The notes below the pieces were generated by a model. That model worked only from the letters and a program-made list of their open reading frames with translations, searched no databases and had not been told where the DNA came from. Both the position numbers and the translations under genes were made by a program. From Candidatus Zixiibacteriota bacterium (GTDB taxonomy: Bacteria > JAAXHH01), in contig VGJU01000003.1 of the NCBI GenBank assembly GCA_016867335.1, forward strand, positions 1-54,275: DNA of 54,275 nucleotides, in the 5' to 3' direction. Within the stretch, counting starts at the first letter, position 1. Every line of letters begins with the position of its first letter. Positions 10,501 to 19,961 of this stretch are shown in pieces.

Positions 10501-12272
10501 TCAGAGCGGCAGTAAGGCAGTCGAACTGTCTGCCCGCCGAATCACGATCCGAATCTCCACACCCGGCTTTAGATCAAAAAACAGCACAAGATGGGTCTCG
10601 CCATCCGTATTTCGCGCAACGACCCACTCGTTTGCATCGGTCGTGACGACCGGGTGATCCGAGCGGGTCGGGACGTCCCACAGTATGACGGCGTAACCGG
10701 AAAATTCGGCGTTCGTTATCATCGTAAGCGTGATGACAAGCCCCGCTTCCGTTTCCGTCCAAGGCGAACTGATCACCTCCACGTCAGGCGTTTCGGTGTG
10801 TGTAACGGCGCTTCCTTTGGGACCGCGCTCCTGAACCGTATAGTCGAACCACCAGATAGGGTTGGGACATTCGCGTTCAAAACGGATCGAACGCTTGTGG
10901 TCTTCGATAAGGACGTATTCGGAGGACAGTGGGTCTTTGTACGGATGCGAGGTGTTGCGAAGCCGATGGATCGTGGAGACCCGTGTCCACCAAGGGATAC
11001 GCTCCCGGGTCAGCAAATTGCGGTGATTGTACCAGTCGCACAGCCACCACATATCGTACAGGACATGATCGGTTTTGCTGACAAAGACCGTGCGCGGCGT
11101 GTACGGATAATGGCGGCGATAGTAGTCGGCGATGTCCATGGTACGGGTAAAGACCAGCTTGTAAGTTTTGGTCATCTCGAACCCCATAAACCGCTGATAC
11201 CGATCGACAAATCGGGCCATGTCGTCCAAATCCGCAAACCGGTCGTCCAACTGCCCTGCCGCAAAACCATGATTGTGCGTAACACCGTCGTAGAGCGGGA
11301 GCAGAAAGGCGGGATGGCCGCTTAGTTCAGCTAAGTTGACCGCTTCGGCCATCCCTTGCCGGAGACACCGCTCCGCCGCGTCCCACACCCGGTCGGACGC
11401 GCCATAATGCCAGCTTACCGGCCCCAGAAAATGCCATCCTCCGCAGAAGTCCCACTGATGCGCCACCACCAAGCCGCCGGGCGTCTGGCGGGTCTTGCGG
11501 CAGTCCACAGGGGATGAGAAATAGGGAAATTCCGGCATGCCGAGCCAAGGTTTTGCATTGGCTTCCCACAGTCCGCAATGGTCGGTTACCCCCAGCCGCT
11601 CCAGCGCTTCGGTGTATCCGGGATCGAGGTCGTGATGCATTTCGAGCCGGGCAGGCCGGCAGGAGGCGGGGTGTGGAAGTAGCGTCCGGCAGCGTTCCAG
11701 CGCTGCGCCGTACTGTTGGATGCGGTCCTCTTGGTTCAAATCGGGCGTGTCGGGCAGCGCGGGCATGACCGTATCACCGTAATGCCGATGATAGCCGTGC
11801 AGTTTCTGAAACAGCGGATCGTCGGGGTAAACCGTTCCATGGGCAGGCGATAGTCGAGCGGGATGCCCAGCCCGTGGAGCGGAGGTTCGGATTCGAGTTC
11901 GATAAACGTGCTAAACCCCAGCACCACATGGTCGTCTTCGACGACGGCAAAATATCGGTAGAACGTCTCGCCGCCCGCCTGCCACCGGGCGAGATAATTG
12001 CCGGGTGTTTGGGCGCGGTAGACCCACGAAGCATGGCCGTCCGCAAACGAAAGCGCATGTCGCTCGCAGGGCAAGGCATATATCCAGTCGAGGCTGCCAC
12101 CCGGACGAAACGCATCACCGGGGTCGGCCTGTTCTAAATAACGAGGAAAGATGCACAATTCACCGGAGGTACAACCGGCAGGCAAGTAGAAATCGAACCG
12201 GATGGTCTCGCCGGGGCGGAGTAGCCGACTGGACGTAAGCCACTGAGGTCGGGTGAGATGGGTGGAAGTCAT
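10501..12272 (-). CDS. Uncharacterised ~590-residue protein, one frameshift
   Basis: No signal peptide or membrane segment. I do not recognise the family. The N-terminal 150 residues look like a beta-rich domain (RPGETIRFDFYLPAGC; TPGNYLARWQAGGETFYRYFAVVED). The middle is rich in His, Trp and Asp (LEMHHDLDPGY; VVAHQWDFCGGWHFLGPVSWHYG) and resembles the metal-dependent barrel of a polysaccharide deacetylase or other carbohydrate enzyme. The C-terminal 120 residues form another beta domain. ATG 12272 is preceded by GGGG. A frameshift near 11825 is clear because the shifted frame continues PDDPLFQKLHGYHRHYGDTV into the downstream part. The fold suggestion is inference; no substrate can be named. 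Confidence 0.65.
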
Positions 12273-12298
12273 GCTACCCCATTTGGAGGAAGTGACGG

Positions 12299-12651
12299 CT
12301 ATGGTATTTTTGCATCTAACAGTTCACGAACTTCCGTTAGCCACACAGGTAGCTTTTCCTGAAGGATTTGTCAGACGACCCGATCCGGTATCAGTTCATA
12401 CCCGTGTGCCAGTATATTGCGGAAACCCACAATCCGGTGAGCGTCGGTTATGCCATACCGCCTTCCGGCTTAATGCGTTTTAACCGGGTAAGGGCTTCCC
12501 CTATAATTTCAAAATGACGTTCTACACCGGCCTGTACCAGATGGTCCGCTAAATATTCCGTCTCGGACAGACCCTTGCTAAACTCTTGGATCAAGCGTCC
12601 TGAATGGAGAATATCGAGAAGAAGAGATCGAGGATTCTGCGACGTAGACAC
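12299..12651 (-). pseudogene. hepT: HepT-like (DUF86) ribonuclease toxin, degraded
   Basis: The GTG start at 12651 gives LLLDILHSGRLIQEF, FEIIGEALTRLKRIKPE and, after a frameshift near 12453, HRIVGFRNILAHGYELI. RNILAHGY matches the HepT R-x4-H-x-Y RNase motif. A TGA at 12371-12373 then interrupts VV-stop-QILQEKLPVW, where Trp (TGG) would be one base away; the frame ends at TAG 12299-12301. HepT is inhibited by its MntA partner, which lies immediately upstream in the usual order. Two lesions in a 118-codon gene mean either sequence error or a dead toxin. Confidence 0.75.
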
Positions 12652-12931
12652 TCAGACGATCCCGGTCAAGGTTTTCTCGAACTAAGGGGTTGGAAACGGC
12701 TTCGTCCATTATAACATCTACAGGCCGGAGAAATAACGCTTCCAGACCTTCTTTAAGAGAAAAATACCGGTCGAAAAGTTGTCCGGCGCCTGCGAAGGTG
12801 ACCAGTACGTCTATATCGCTTTCCGGTTTCAGATCATCACGGGCGGCAGATCCTACAATTTCGAGACGTTCGACCTCAAGCTGGCGGCAAAGTTGAAAAA
12901 CGGCCTCTTGCTATGCGGTCACAGAGAACAT
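12578..12931 (-). pseudogene. mntA: MntA-like minimal nucleotidyltransferase antitoxin, early stop
   Basis: The frame from ATG 12931 contains the nucleotidyltransferase signature GSAARDDL followed by PESDIDVLVTF (GSx10DxD), and later PVDVIMDEAV, typical of MntA antitoxins that modify HepT. An in-frame TAG at codon 7 (12911-12913; probably GAG to TAG) blocks translation from this start, and no alternative start lies between it and the catalytic motif. The frame runs on to 12578, overlapping hepT by 74 bases; normally the antitoxin would end close to the hepT start at 12651, so the native stop may also be damaged. Confidence 0.7.
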
Positions 12932-13299
12932 GACTGACTTTCCAAGTTAGGGCGGAGTATTAAACATCTTGCTTGCATCCGTACCAGTTGCCTAAACACA
13001 CGGCAATGTGTCTTCATGATACCGATTTCCTCACGGTCTGTCAATGTAGCCATGACGGAGGTAGTCCTTGCCCTCCGGCGTTTTTTGACATATCCTGTTA
13101 CGGTTTGCCCGATCCGCGTCGGCGGGCGTTCTTTTCTATACCTACCGTTTACGGCCCGGAAAGTCTTGCTATGAAAACCCGCTCGGCGAAAGTCGTTTGA
13201 CGGATGACCTTCGTCCTGCGGCCCATTCAGGCGAACGGCAAGTATGTCCGCGCGTCTCTCGTTGCTGCGAGACGCCCCGTCGCTCAAAAGGAGCCTATC
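12932..13299. other. Intergenic stretch upstream of the UxaA-type gene
   Basis: About 370 bases. Short frames on both strands (for example 12973-13200 plus) have atypical composition and no Shine-Dalgarno site. The end contains AAAAGGAG at 13287-13293, the ribosome-binding site used to place the next start. An in-frame ATG at 13204 would add 32 residues rich in Arg and Val that resemble no UxaA N-terminus. Confidence 0.45.
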
Positions 13300-16011
13300 T
13301 TGGATCGCCCCATACCCCTACCGTTTCATGAGATCGGTCGTCTTCCGGAGCCGGAGGACAATGTGGCCATTGCGGTGCGGCGATTGGAGGCAGGGACGCG
13401 TATCGTTCCGGTCTCCGGCGAGCCGTTTGTCCTGGGTCATACCGTACTCGAAGGTCACCGTTTTGCCGTCCGTGCCATACCGGAAGGCGCGGAGGTGTTG
13501 TCGTGGAATCTGCCCTTTGGAACCGCACTCTGTAACATCGCTCCCGGTGAGTACATCTGCAACCGCGAAATCCTCGAAGCGCTACGGATACGCCAGCTTG
13601 ATTTTCCGCTTCCGGAGCAACCCAATTTCAAAGATCGGATGGATCGTTATCGGCTTGACAAGACCGTCTTTCGTGCGGGACACCAGATGGCGCCATTTGA
13701 GACGCCCCCCACTTTTTGGGGCTATCAACGCCCCGGATCGCGCGGATGTGGAACCCGCAACCATATCGTCCTGCTCGGAACGACCTCGCAGACCGCCAGT
13801 TTTGTCAAACGGCTCGAAACGCGACTCAAAGATGCCGCCGCTCATTACCCCCATATCGACGGGATCGTCGCGGTGGCGCACACCGAAGGCGGGGTGCAAA
13901 ACCCACCCAACAACCGGGAGCTGTTGTTGCGGACATTAAGCGGGTACGTGGTGCATCCCAACGTCGGCGCGATTTTGCTGGTGGACTATGGCACGGAGTC
14001 GGTCACCAACGCGATGGTGCGGGCGTATCTCGAAGAATACGGCTATCCGCTTGGAGACGTGCTGCATGCGTTCTTGTCGCTCAAAGACGGGTTCGACGTC
14101 GAAATGGAGCGCGCCGCCGGTGTCGTGACAGGATGGCTGGAGACCGTCAATCGTGCAGAGCGGGCTGAACTGCCCGCGTCGCATCTCAAGATCGCGCTTC
14201 AGTGCGGCGGGTCGGACGCCTTTTCGGGGGTGTCGGCCAACCCGCTTTTGGCTTGCGTAGCGCGCGACGTCGTGCGCTCCGGCGGCGCGGCCAACCTCGC
14301 GGAGACGGATGAACTTATCGGCGCGGAGTCGTATGTGTTGAGCAAGGTCCGCGATTTCGAAACCGCCAAAACTTTTCTCGACATGGTCGAACGGTTCAAA
14401 GAGCGCGTGGCGTGGCATGGTCAGACCGTGGACGCCAACCCATCGGGTGGCAACAAGTTCCGAGGTTTGTACAACATCGCGCTCAAGTCGATCGGTGCCG
14501 CCCGCAAAAAACATCCGGACATCCGGCTGGATCACGCTATCGAATACGGTCAACCCATGACCGATCCGGGGTACTATTTCATGGACAGTCCCGGAAACGA
14601 TCTCGAAAGCATAGCAGGCCAAGTGGCTTGTGGATGCAACATGATCTTTTTTACGACCGGAAACGGATCGATCACCAATTTTCCATTTGTACCGACCATA
14701 AAGATCGTCACGACTACAAAGCGGTTCGAGTTGCTCTCGAAAGACATGGATGTCAACGCGGGGGTCTATCTGGACGGAACGCCGATGGAGGAATTGGCGC
14801 GACAGACATTTGATTTGACGCTTCGCGTCGCGTCCGGAGAACGCACGACCGGGGAGCGCGCCGGTCATGCGCAGGTGTCGATTTGGCGCAATTGGCCCCA
14901 GGGGGACGGTATTCGTCTTCCGGAATTGCTCCGGCGTTCGTCGCCGCCGGGCAAGCCGCTTTCGCTTCGCCCCGGCATCGGGGCGCCGCAGCGCGCGGTG
15001 GGGCGCATAGAGAGCTATCTCACGGACGGACAACCAACCACCGAACGCGTGGGGCTGATTCTTCCGACCAGTTTGTGTTCAAGCCAGATCGCCCGAATGG
15101 CGGCGGAACGGCTCAACCGAAAAGCGGTCGGCAGGGCGCAAGGTATCTCGAGGTTTGTCGCCCTGTCACACACCGAAGGATGCGGCGTGTCGGGCGGCGC
15201 GTCCGAATCGCTCTACGCCCGCACCATGGCGGGCTATCTCGTTCATCCGATGGTGGCTTGCGCGCTTTTCATGGAGCACGGATGCGAACGCACCCACAAC
15301 GATTTTTATCGTCAGCAACTGCAAAATCGGAGTCTCGATCTTGACCGTTTTGGCTGGGCCAGCGTCCAATTGGACGGCGGTATCGAACGCGTGCTGGACA
15401 GGACCGAAGCGTGGTTTGCGCAGACGCTGACCGCTATGAACCTGCCCGGTGTTTCCGTGCGTGGGCTGGAAGCGCTTCGGCTCGGACTGGCGGCGACCGG
15501 GCCGGTTTCTGAGTCGCTTGCCGCCGGGTTGGCCGGAGTGGTCCGCACGGTGGTCGAAACGGGTGGAACGGTCGTCGTTCCCGATCATGCACAGATGCTT
15601 GCCATGCCCGTGTTTCGGGATACGGTGACAGACGTCATAGAGCCTTGTCTGGCTTATGGACAGCCGTTTTCCGAACCCGGGCTGTATATTATGGACTCGC
15701 AGACGTCACATTGGGTGGAGACGCTCGTCGGGTTGGGGGCTACGGGAGTGGAGGTGGTGCTGGCGGGGGTAAGCGGTCATCCCGTACAGGGTCATCCGAT
15801 GATCCCGCTTGTTCAGGCAGCATCCGCGTCGCTGCCAACAGCGTTTCATGGCGATGTCGATCTGATGGTCGGTGACGATGTTGCCGTCTCCACCAGCCAA
15901 ATGCTGGACCTTTTGTGCTCCGTGGCTTCGCGCCAATATACGCCCCGCGCCGCCGCGCTGGGGAATGTAGATTTTCAGATCACACGTGGTCTTCTCGGTG
16001 TGTCTATGTGA
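13300..16011 (+). CDS. UxaA family (altronate/galactarate dehydratase-type) protein with duplicated catalytic module
   Basis: About 903 residues, nearly twice the usual UxaA length. TTG 13300 with AAAAGGAG 6 bases upstream is preferred to ATG 13204. Layout: SAF domain at about residues 20-110 (NVAIAVRRLEAGTRI); module 1 with AHTEGGVQNPPNN, DYGTESVTN, CGGSDAFSGVSANP and VACGCNMIFFTTGNG; module 2 from about residue 580 with SHTEGCGVSGGASE, EHGCERTHND and GLYIMDSQ, ending in VQGHPMIPLVQ. Module 1 has Gly and Thr where UxaA proteins carry the HTEGC and GCE cysteines; module 2 keeps both. Thus two half-degenerate copies may complement each other. Expected chemistry is dehydration of a sugar acid such as D-altronate; the substrate here is unknown. 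Intact reading frame. Confidence 0.82.
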   Translation: MDRPIPLPFHEIGRLPEPEDNVAIAVRRLEAGTRIVPVSGEPFVLGHTVLEGHRFAVRAIPEGAEVLSWNLPFGTALCNIAPGEYICNREILEALRIRQLDFPLPEQPNFKDRMDRYRLDKTVFRAGHQMAPFETPPTFWGYQRPGSRGCGTRNHIVLLGTTSQTASFVKRLETRLKDAAAHYPHIDGIVAVAHTEGGVQNPPNNRELLLRTLSGYVVHPNVGAILLVDYGTESVTNAMVRAYLEEYGYPLGDVLHAFLSLKDGFDVEMERAAGVVTGWLETVNRAERAELPASHLKIALQCGGSDAFSGVSANPLLACVARDVVRSGGAANLAETDELIGAESYVLSKVRDFETAKTFLDMVERFKERVAWHGQTVDANPSGGNKFRGLYNIALKSIGAARKKHPDIRLDHAIEYGQPMTDPGYYFMDSPGNDLESIAGQVACGCNMIFFTTGNGSITNFPFVPTIKIVTTTKRFELLSKDMDVNAGVYLDGTPMEELARQTFDLTLRVASGERTTGERAGHAQVSIWRNWPQGDGIRLPELLRRSSPPGKPLSLRPGIGAPQRAVGRIESYLTDGQPTTERVGLILPTSLCSSQIARMAAERLNRKAVGRAQGISRFVALSHTEGCGVSGGASESLYARTMAGYLVHPMVACALFMEHGCERTHNDFYRQQLQNRSLDLDRFGWASVQLDGGIERVLDRTEAWFAQTLTAMNLPGVSVRGLEALRLGLAATGPVSESLAAGLAGVVRTVVETGGTVVVPDHAQMLAMPVFRDTVTDVIEPCLAYGQPFSEPGLYIMDSQTSHWVETLVGLGATGVEVVLAGVSGHPVQGHPMIPLVQAASASLPTAFHGDVDLMVGDDVAVSTSQMLDLLCSVASRQYTPRAAALGNVDFQITRGLLGVSM

Positions 16012-16119
16012 AGTTTGAAGGGTGAAGTTTTGAAGGGTGAAAAAACAAGAACGAAGTACCGATATCTGTCCAACTGCCTGTCGTATCGGTTCTTCTTCAA
16101 ACTTCACCCTTCAAACTTC
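16010..16119. repeat. Long palindromic repeat, copy 1
   Basis: GAAGTTTGAAGGGTGAAGTTT at 16010-16030, then a partial second copy, pairs with its complement at 16095-16119. The interior also pairs (ACCGATA with TATCGGT). The left arm overlaps the last two bases of the UxaA-type stop codon. The same 24-base word forms copy 2 at 17163-17251. It could terminate transcription or be a REP/MITE-like element. Confidence 0.8.
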
Positions 16120-16145
16120 TAACTTCTCTCTTCAAAGGAGGTCTT

Positions 16146-17171
16146 GTGACACGTATTATCGCCCGTCCGCATGAACTGGACCTGGACTCGCCCGGACGAC
16201 GCGATTACTGGGTGGCCTTAGAACACGACTCGACCTGGGGCGATCATCTCATGCCCCTGACCGTCATGGTCGGTCCGGAACCCGAACCGGGAAAAGGACT
16301 TGCCGCCACTGGGGCCAACCATGGCAACGAATACGAAGGGCCGGTGGCGATCAAACATCTGCTCCGGGAAATACGGATAGAAGATGTGCGTGGCAGATTG
16401 ATCCTTATTCCTGTTTTGAATCCGGCGGCGTTTCACGGCGGAACGCGAGAAAGCCTTGAAGACGACCGGGTCAACCTGAATCGCGCCTTTGTAGACGGAG
16501 CCGGCGTGATACCCGCCCTTGCAGGTATCACGCACCGGATCGCGGCTTTTGTCCGTCAGTATATCTGGCCGCGTGTGCATATCATGCTGGACCTGCACTC
16601 CGGCGGAAAGGGTCATCTCTTTTCCCCGTGTTCGAGCTTTCATGAGGTGGACGATCCGGAGCAGGCCCGTATCATCGAGGAGACGGCGCGGTGGTTTGGC
16701 ACGCCGTTTGTCATGACGTACCAGAACGAGACGCCGGGGCTGTTGACCAGCGAGGCCGAGCGGCTGGGCAAGATCACAGTGGGCACCGAACTGGGTTGGG
16801 GAGAGACGGTAAGCCCGGTAGGGGTTGTGTACGGCAGACAAGGCATACTCGCAGCGGCAATTCGTCATGGCTTGCTCAAAGGAGAAGTCGCACCTGTCGG
16901 TCATCATGCGGACGGCACGCAAAAGCGTGTAGCGATTGTCGATCGTGCCTGTTTTGTGCCGGCGCCGTTTCCCGGTCACTACGAACCGCTGATGTCGTGC
17001 GGTGGATATGTAAAAAAAGGCCAGACCGTCGGGTTGCTTCACGACTTCTACCGGATCGATGAGCTGCCGTGGCCGGTACAGGCGGCGGTAGATGGATATG
17101 TGCTGTGCCAGGCATCGCGCGCACCGGTCCGTCAGGGATTGCATATCCTTGTCGTGGCAAATGAAGTTTGA
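16146..17171 (+). CDS. Succinylglutamate desuccinylase / aspartoacylase family deacylase
   Basis: Zinc carboxypeptidase-fold deacylase of the AstE/AspA family, 341 residues, normal length. Zinc ligands are seen in GANHGNEYEGP (His, Glu) and LDLHSGG (His). The catalytic Glu is likely in TVGTELGWGE, and NPAAFHGGTRES and VNLNRAF are family motifs. The C-terminal beta domain ends in GLHILVVANEV. The GTG start at 16146 follows AAAGGAGG by 4 bases. The stop codon lies inside palindromic repeat copy 2, and copy 1 precedes the gene, so the gene is framed by matching repeats. It probably removes an acyl group from an N-acyl amino acid or related metabolite, fitting the neighbouring sugar-acid gene. 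The true substrate is unknown. Confidence 0.88.
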   Translation: MTRIIARPHELDLDSPGRRDYWVALEHDSTWGDHLMPLTVMVGPEPEPGKGLAATGANHGNEYEGPVAIKHLLREIRIEDVRGRLILIPVLNPAAFHGGTRESLEDDRVNLNRAFVDGAGVIPALAGITHRIAAFVRQYIWPRVHIMLDLHSGGKGHLFSPCSSFHEVDDPEQARIIEETARWFGTPFVMTYQNETPGLLTSEAERLGKITVGTELGWGETVSPVGVVYGRQGILAAAIRHGLLKGEVAPVGHHADGTQKRVAIVDRACFVPAPFPGHYEPLMSCGGYVKKGQTVGLLHDFYRIDELPWPVQAAVDGYVLCQASRAPVRQGLHILVVANEV

Positions 17172-17251
17172 AGGGTGAAGTTTGAAAAAACAAATGCTCC
17201 TTCACTGAGGGTCTGTCTTCTTCATCCTTCAAACTTCACCCTTCAAACTTC
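17163..17251. repeat. Long palindromic repeat, copy 2
   Basis: A perfect 24-bp inverted repeat: GAAGTTTGAAGGGTGAAGTT plus TGAA at 17163-17186, and its complement at 17228-17251. The deacylase stop codon (17169-17171) lies within the left arm. Loop of 41 bases. Same arm sequence as copy 1, but an unrelated loop. Confidence 0.85.
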
Positions 17252-17265
17252 TTTACGGGGGTCTC

Positions 17266-18948
17266 ATGTCCAATCCGCCAAATAAGGTCATCTATTCCAT
17301 GATCGGCGTCAGCCGGTTCTACAATCAGCAACCGGTGCTAAAAGACATTTATCTGTCCTATTTCTATGGCGCAAAAATCGGTGTCATCGGTCTAAACGGG
17401 TCGGGCAAGAGTACCTTGCTCCGTATTCTCGCCGGGGTCGATACCGGATTTACCGGAGAGACCCATCTGTCACCCGGGCATACGGTTGGATATCTGGAGC
17501 AGGAGCCGCTCGTAGACAGCGCCAAAACGGTGCGCGAGGTAGTAGAGGAAGGGGTGCAGGAAACCGCAGACCTGGTAAAAGAATACGACCGGATCAACGA
17601 GAAGTTTGCCGAGCCGATGACCGACGTGGAGATGTCGGCGCTTTTGGAGCGGCAGGGTGTGGTACAGGAAAAACTGGAAGCGCTCAACGCATGGGATTTG
17701 GACAGCCGACTCGAAATGGCGATGGATGCCCTGCGATGTCCGCCCGGCGATACGCCCGTAAAGGTAATCTCCGGTGGAGAACGCCGCCGCGTGGCGTTGT
17801 GTCGTCTGCTTCTTCAGGCCCCGGACATCCTGCTGTTGGACGAACCGACCAACCATCTCGACGCCGAGTCGGTCGCTTGGCTCGAACACCATCTTCAGCA
17901 ATACCCCGGCACGGTCATCGCCGTAACCCACGACCGCTATTTTTTAGACAACGTGGCCGAATGGATACTCGAACTGGATCGGGGACGCGGGATACCTTGG
18001 AAAGGCAATTATTCGTCGTGGCTTGAGCAAAAACAGCAACAGCTTACGCGCGAAGAAAAGACCGAATCGGAGCGCCAGAAGACGCTGGAGCGCGAACTGG
18101 AATGGATACGGATGACGCCGAGGGCGCGGCAGACCAAAAGCAAGGCCCGTATCAGCGCCTATGAAGACATGCTCAACCAGAAGACCGAACAACAAATCCG
18201 GGAATTGCAAATCTACATTCCACCCGGTCCTCGGCTCGGTAATATCGTCATCGAGGCGAACGGCGTCTCCAAAGCCTTTGGCGACCGGATTCTTTTCGAG
18301 GGGTTGAATTTTTCGGTTCCGGCGGGTGCCCTCGTGGGAGTCATCGGCCCCAACGGAGCCGGAAAAACCACGTTGTTCCGCATGATTACCGGCCAGGAAG
18401 TACCGGACAGTGGAGCGCTGCGTCTGGGCGATACCGTGCAACTGGCCTACGTGGATCAAAGCCGGGAAACGCTCAATGCCTCCAACACGATATGGGAGGA
18501 ACTATCCGACCGGCTGGATGTCATTCAACTGGGAGACAGGGAGATCAATTCGCGTGCGTATGTGGCGCGGTTCAATTTTTCCGGAAGCGATCAGCAGAAA
18601 AAGGTAGGCGAACTTTCCGGTGGAGAGCGCAACCGTGTACATCTTGCCAAGATGCTCAAATCCGGCGCCAACGTACTGCTTTTGGACGAACCGACCAACG
18701 ACCTTGACGTCAACACGCTACGGGCGCTGGAAGGCGGGCTGGAGAATTTTGTAGGATGTGCGATGATCATCAGCCACGACCGGTGGTTTTTAGACCGGAT
18801 CGCCACACACATCCTGGCGTTTGAAGGAGACAGCCAAACGGTATGGTTCGAAGGCAACTATGCGGCGTATGAAGAAAACCGCAGGGCGCGGCTTGGTGAT
18901 GCGGCGGACATCCCGAAACGCATCCGGTATCGCCAGTTGACGCGGTGA
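17266..18948 (+). CDS. ettA: EttA-type ABC-F ribosome-associated ATPase
   Basis: 560 residues, the size of EttA (energy-dependent translational throttle protein), a cytoplasmic ATPase that binds the ribosomal E site and gates the first elongation step according to energy state. It has two ABC modules: Walker A GLNGSGKST with signature SGGERRR and Walker B LLLDEPTNHLD, then GPNGAGKTT with SGGERNR and LLLDEPTNDLD. The linker and arm regions contain the charged helix after the first module (REEKTESERQKTLERELEWI). No membrane segments, as expected for ABC-F. ATG 17266 has a GGGGG stretch just upstream. Intact. It is probably transcribed separately from the upstream deacylase because of the intervening palindrome. 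Confidence 0.93.
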   Translation: MSNPPNKVIYSMIGVSRFYNQQPVLKDIYLSYFYGAKIGVIGLNGSGKSTLLRILAGVDTGFTGETHLSPGHTVGYLEQEPLVDSAKTVREVVEEGVQETADLVKEYDRINEKFAEPMTDVEMSALLERQGVVQEKLEALNAWDLDSRLEMAMDALRCPPGDTPVKVISGGERRRVALCRLLLQAPDILLLDEPTNHLDAESVAWLEHHLQQYPGTVIAVTHDRYFLDNVAEWILELDRGRGIPWKGNYSSWLEQKQQQLTREEKTESERQKTLERELEWIRMTPRARQTKSKARISAYEDMLNQKTEQQIRELQIYIPPGPRLGNIVIEANGVSKAFGDRILFEGLNFSVPAGALVGVIGPNGAGKTTLFRMITGQEVPDSGALRLGDTVQLAYVDQSRETLNASNTIWEELSDRLDVIQLGDREINSRAYVARFNFSGSDQQKKVGELSGGERNRVHLAKMLKSGANVLLLDEPTNDLDVNTLRALEGGLENFVGCAMIISHDRWFLDRIATHILAFEGDSQTVWFEGNYAAYEENRRARLGDAADIPKRIRYRQLTR

Positions 18949-18988
18949 GGTAAGGACCGTACAGCGTATAGATACGGGTTTAAAACGC

Positions 18989-19016
18989 ATCCGGTATTGC
19001 GGATAGACTATTTTTT
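18989..19016 (+). terminator. Weak hairpin with T6 after ettA
   Basis: ATCCG at 18989-18993 pairs with CGGAT at 19000-19004, followed after six bases by TTTTTT. The stem is short, but position and T-run fit a Rho-independent terminator for ettA. The T-run overlaps the stop of the convergent M48 gene. Confidence 0.5.
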
Positions 19017-19889
19017 CTTTACCGGTTTGAGCGCCGGCAGACGTTTTTTGATACGCTGGAACCGTTCGGAATCCTTACGGAGTCCGGCTTTTTTAGGCAG
19101 GGCGGTGATGTCGCGCTTGGCATTGGTGATACGTTCCGCAGGCGCAGGATGCGTCGTAAACAAAGCGGCAAATCCCGTAGGGTTTTCGTCGTGCAGGGCC
19201 TTGAGTTTTTCAAAAAACGTCGCCATACCCATCGGGTCGATACCCGCGTCGTATATCTCTTGAATGGCGAGGGCGTCCGCTTCTCGTTCGGCGTTGCGGC
19301 TGTATTTCAGCATCCCTATCGCACCGCCGATACCGGCAAATTGACCCGCAAGCTGACGCGCCATACCCGGATTGTCACCGATGACCAACGAGGTGATCAA
19401 TTCCAGCCCTATCTGGCGAGTCATCTGTCTGACCCCATGACGTCCTACCACATGACCAATCTCGTGTCCCATCACCCCAGCCAACTCGGACTCGTTTTCC
19501 GCCGTAGAGATCAACCCCCGGTTGACGTACAGAAAACCGCCTGGCAGGGCAAATGCGTTGACTTCGTCGGTGTCCACCACTTTGATCTCATAGGCGATGT
19601 CCGTGCGTTTGGAAACTTTTACAAGCGACTGACCGAGTTCCTGTATGTATTTGACCACTTCAGGATCTTTGTATAGCTTGATTTCCTTTTCGATTTCCTT
19701 GGAAAACTGTTCTCCCATCTCCACTTCCTGTCCTGTAGGAATAAGGAGATTTTCTATGGTTCCTCCACACCCGGAATTGGGCAGAGAGGCAAAAATCGGT
19801 AAACTCGCAGCGACGGCCATGTAGCGGAACGGAGTCCATTTTCTGGTCAACAGCGACCGCAAGCCGTGCAAAAAGTCAAAACAAGACAT
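19008..19889 (-). CDS. M48 family zinc metallopeptidase
   Basis: 293 residues. Contains the zinc signature HEIGHVVGRH and the downstream third ligand in NAEREADALAIQEIYDAG, which define M48 (BepA/LoiP/YcaL-like) proteases. These usually act in the periplasm on misfolded outer-membrane proteins. The N-terminus has a hydrophobic segment (MAVAASLPIFASLPNSGCGG) with a cysteine that could be a lipobox, although it is preceded by about 35 residues rather than a short signal. ATG 19889 is chosen because GAGGAGG lies 5 bases upstream. The C-terminus is strongly basic (PALKPVKKK). The frame is intact. Divergent from the APH-type gene. Confidence 0.88.
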   Translation of the reverse strand: MSCFDFLHGLRSLLTRKWTPFRYMAVAASLPIFASLPNSGCGGTIENLLIPTGQEVEMGEQFSKEIEKEIKLYKDPEVVKYIQELGQSLVKVSKRTDIAYEIKVVDTDEVNAFALPGGFLYVNRGLISTAENESELAGVMGHEIGHVVGRHGVRQMTRQIGLELITSLVIGDNPGMARQLAGQFAGIGGAIGMLKYSRNAEREADALAIQEIYDAGIDPMGMATFFEKLKALHDENPTGFAALFTTHPAPAERITNAKRDITALPKKAGLRKDSERFQRIKKRLPALKPVKKK

Positions 19890-19961
19890 ATCGTCCTCCT
19901 CAAACGGATGCCATAACCCTTTCGCTATACAGTAAGATAAACCCGAACGGACGAGGCGCAA

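Noticed and set aside
12973-13200. Possible small gene upstream of the UxaA-type gene
   Set aside because: No Shine-Dalgarno site, atypical Cys/Pro/Arg-rich content and no recognisable motif.
13204-13299. Longer N-terminus for the UxaA-type protein from ATG 13204
   Set aside because: The added residues do not resemble the family, while TTG 13300 has AAAAGGAG at 6 bases and starts directly before the SAF domain.
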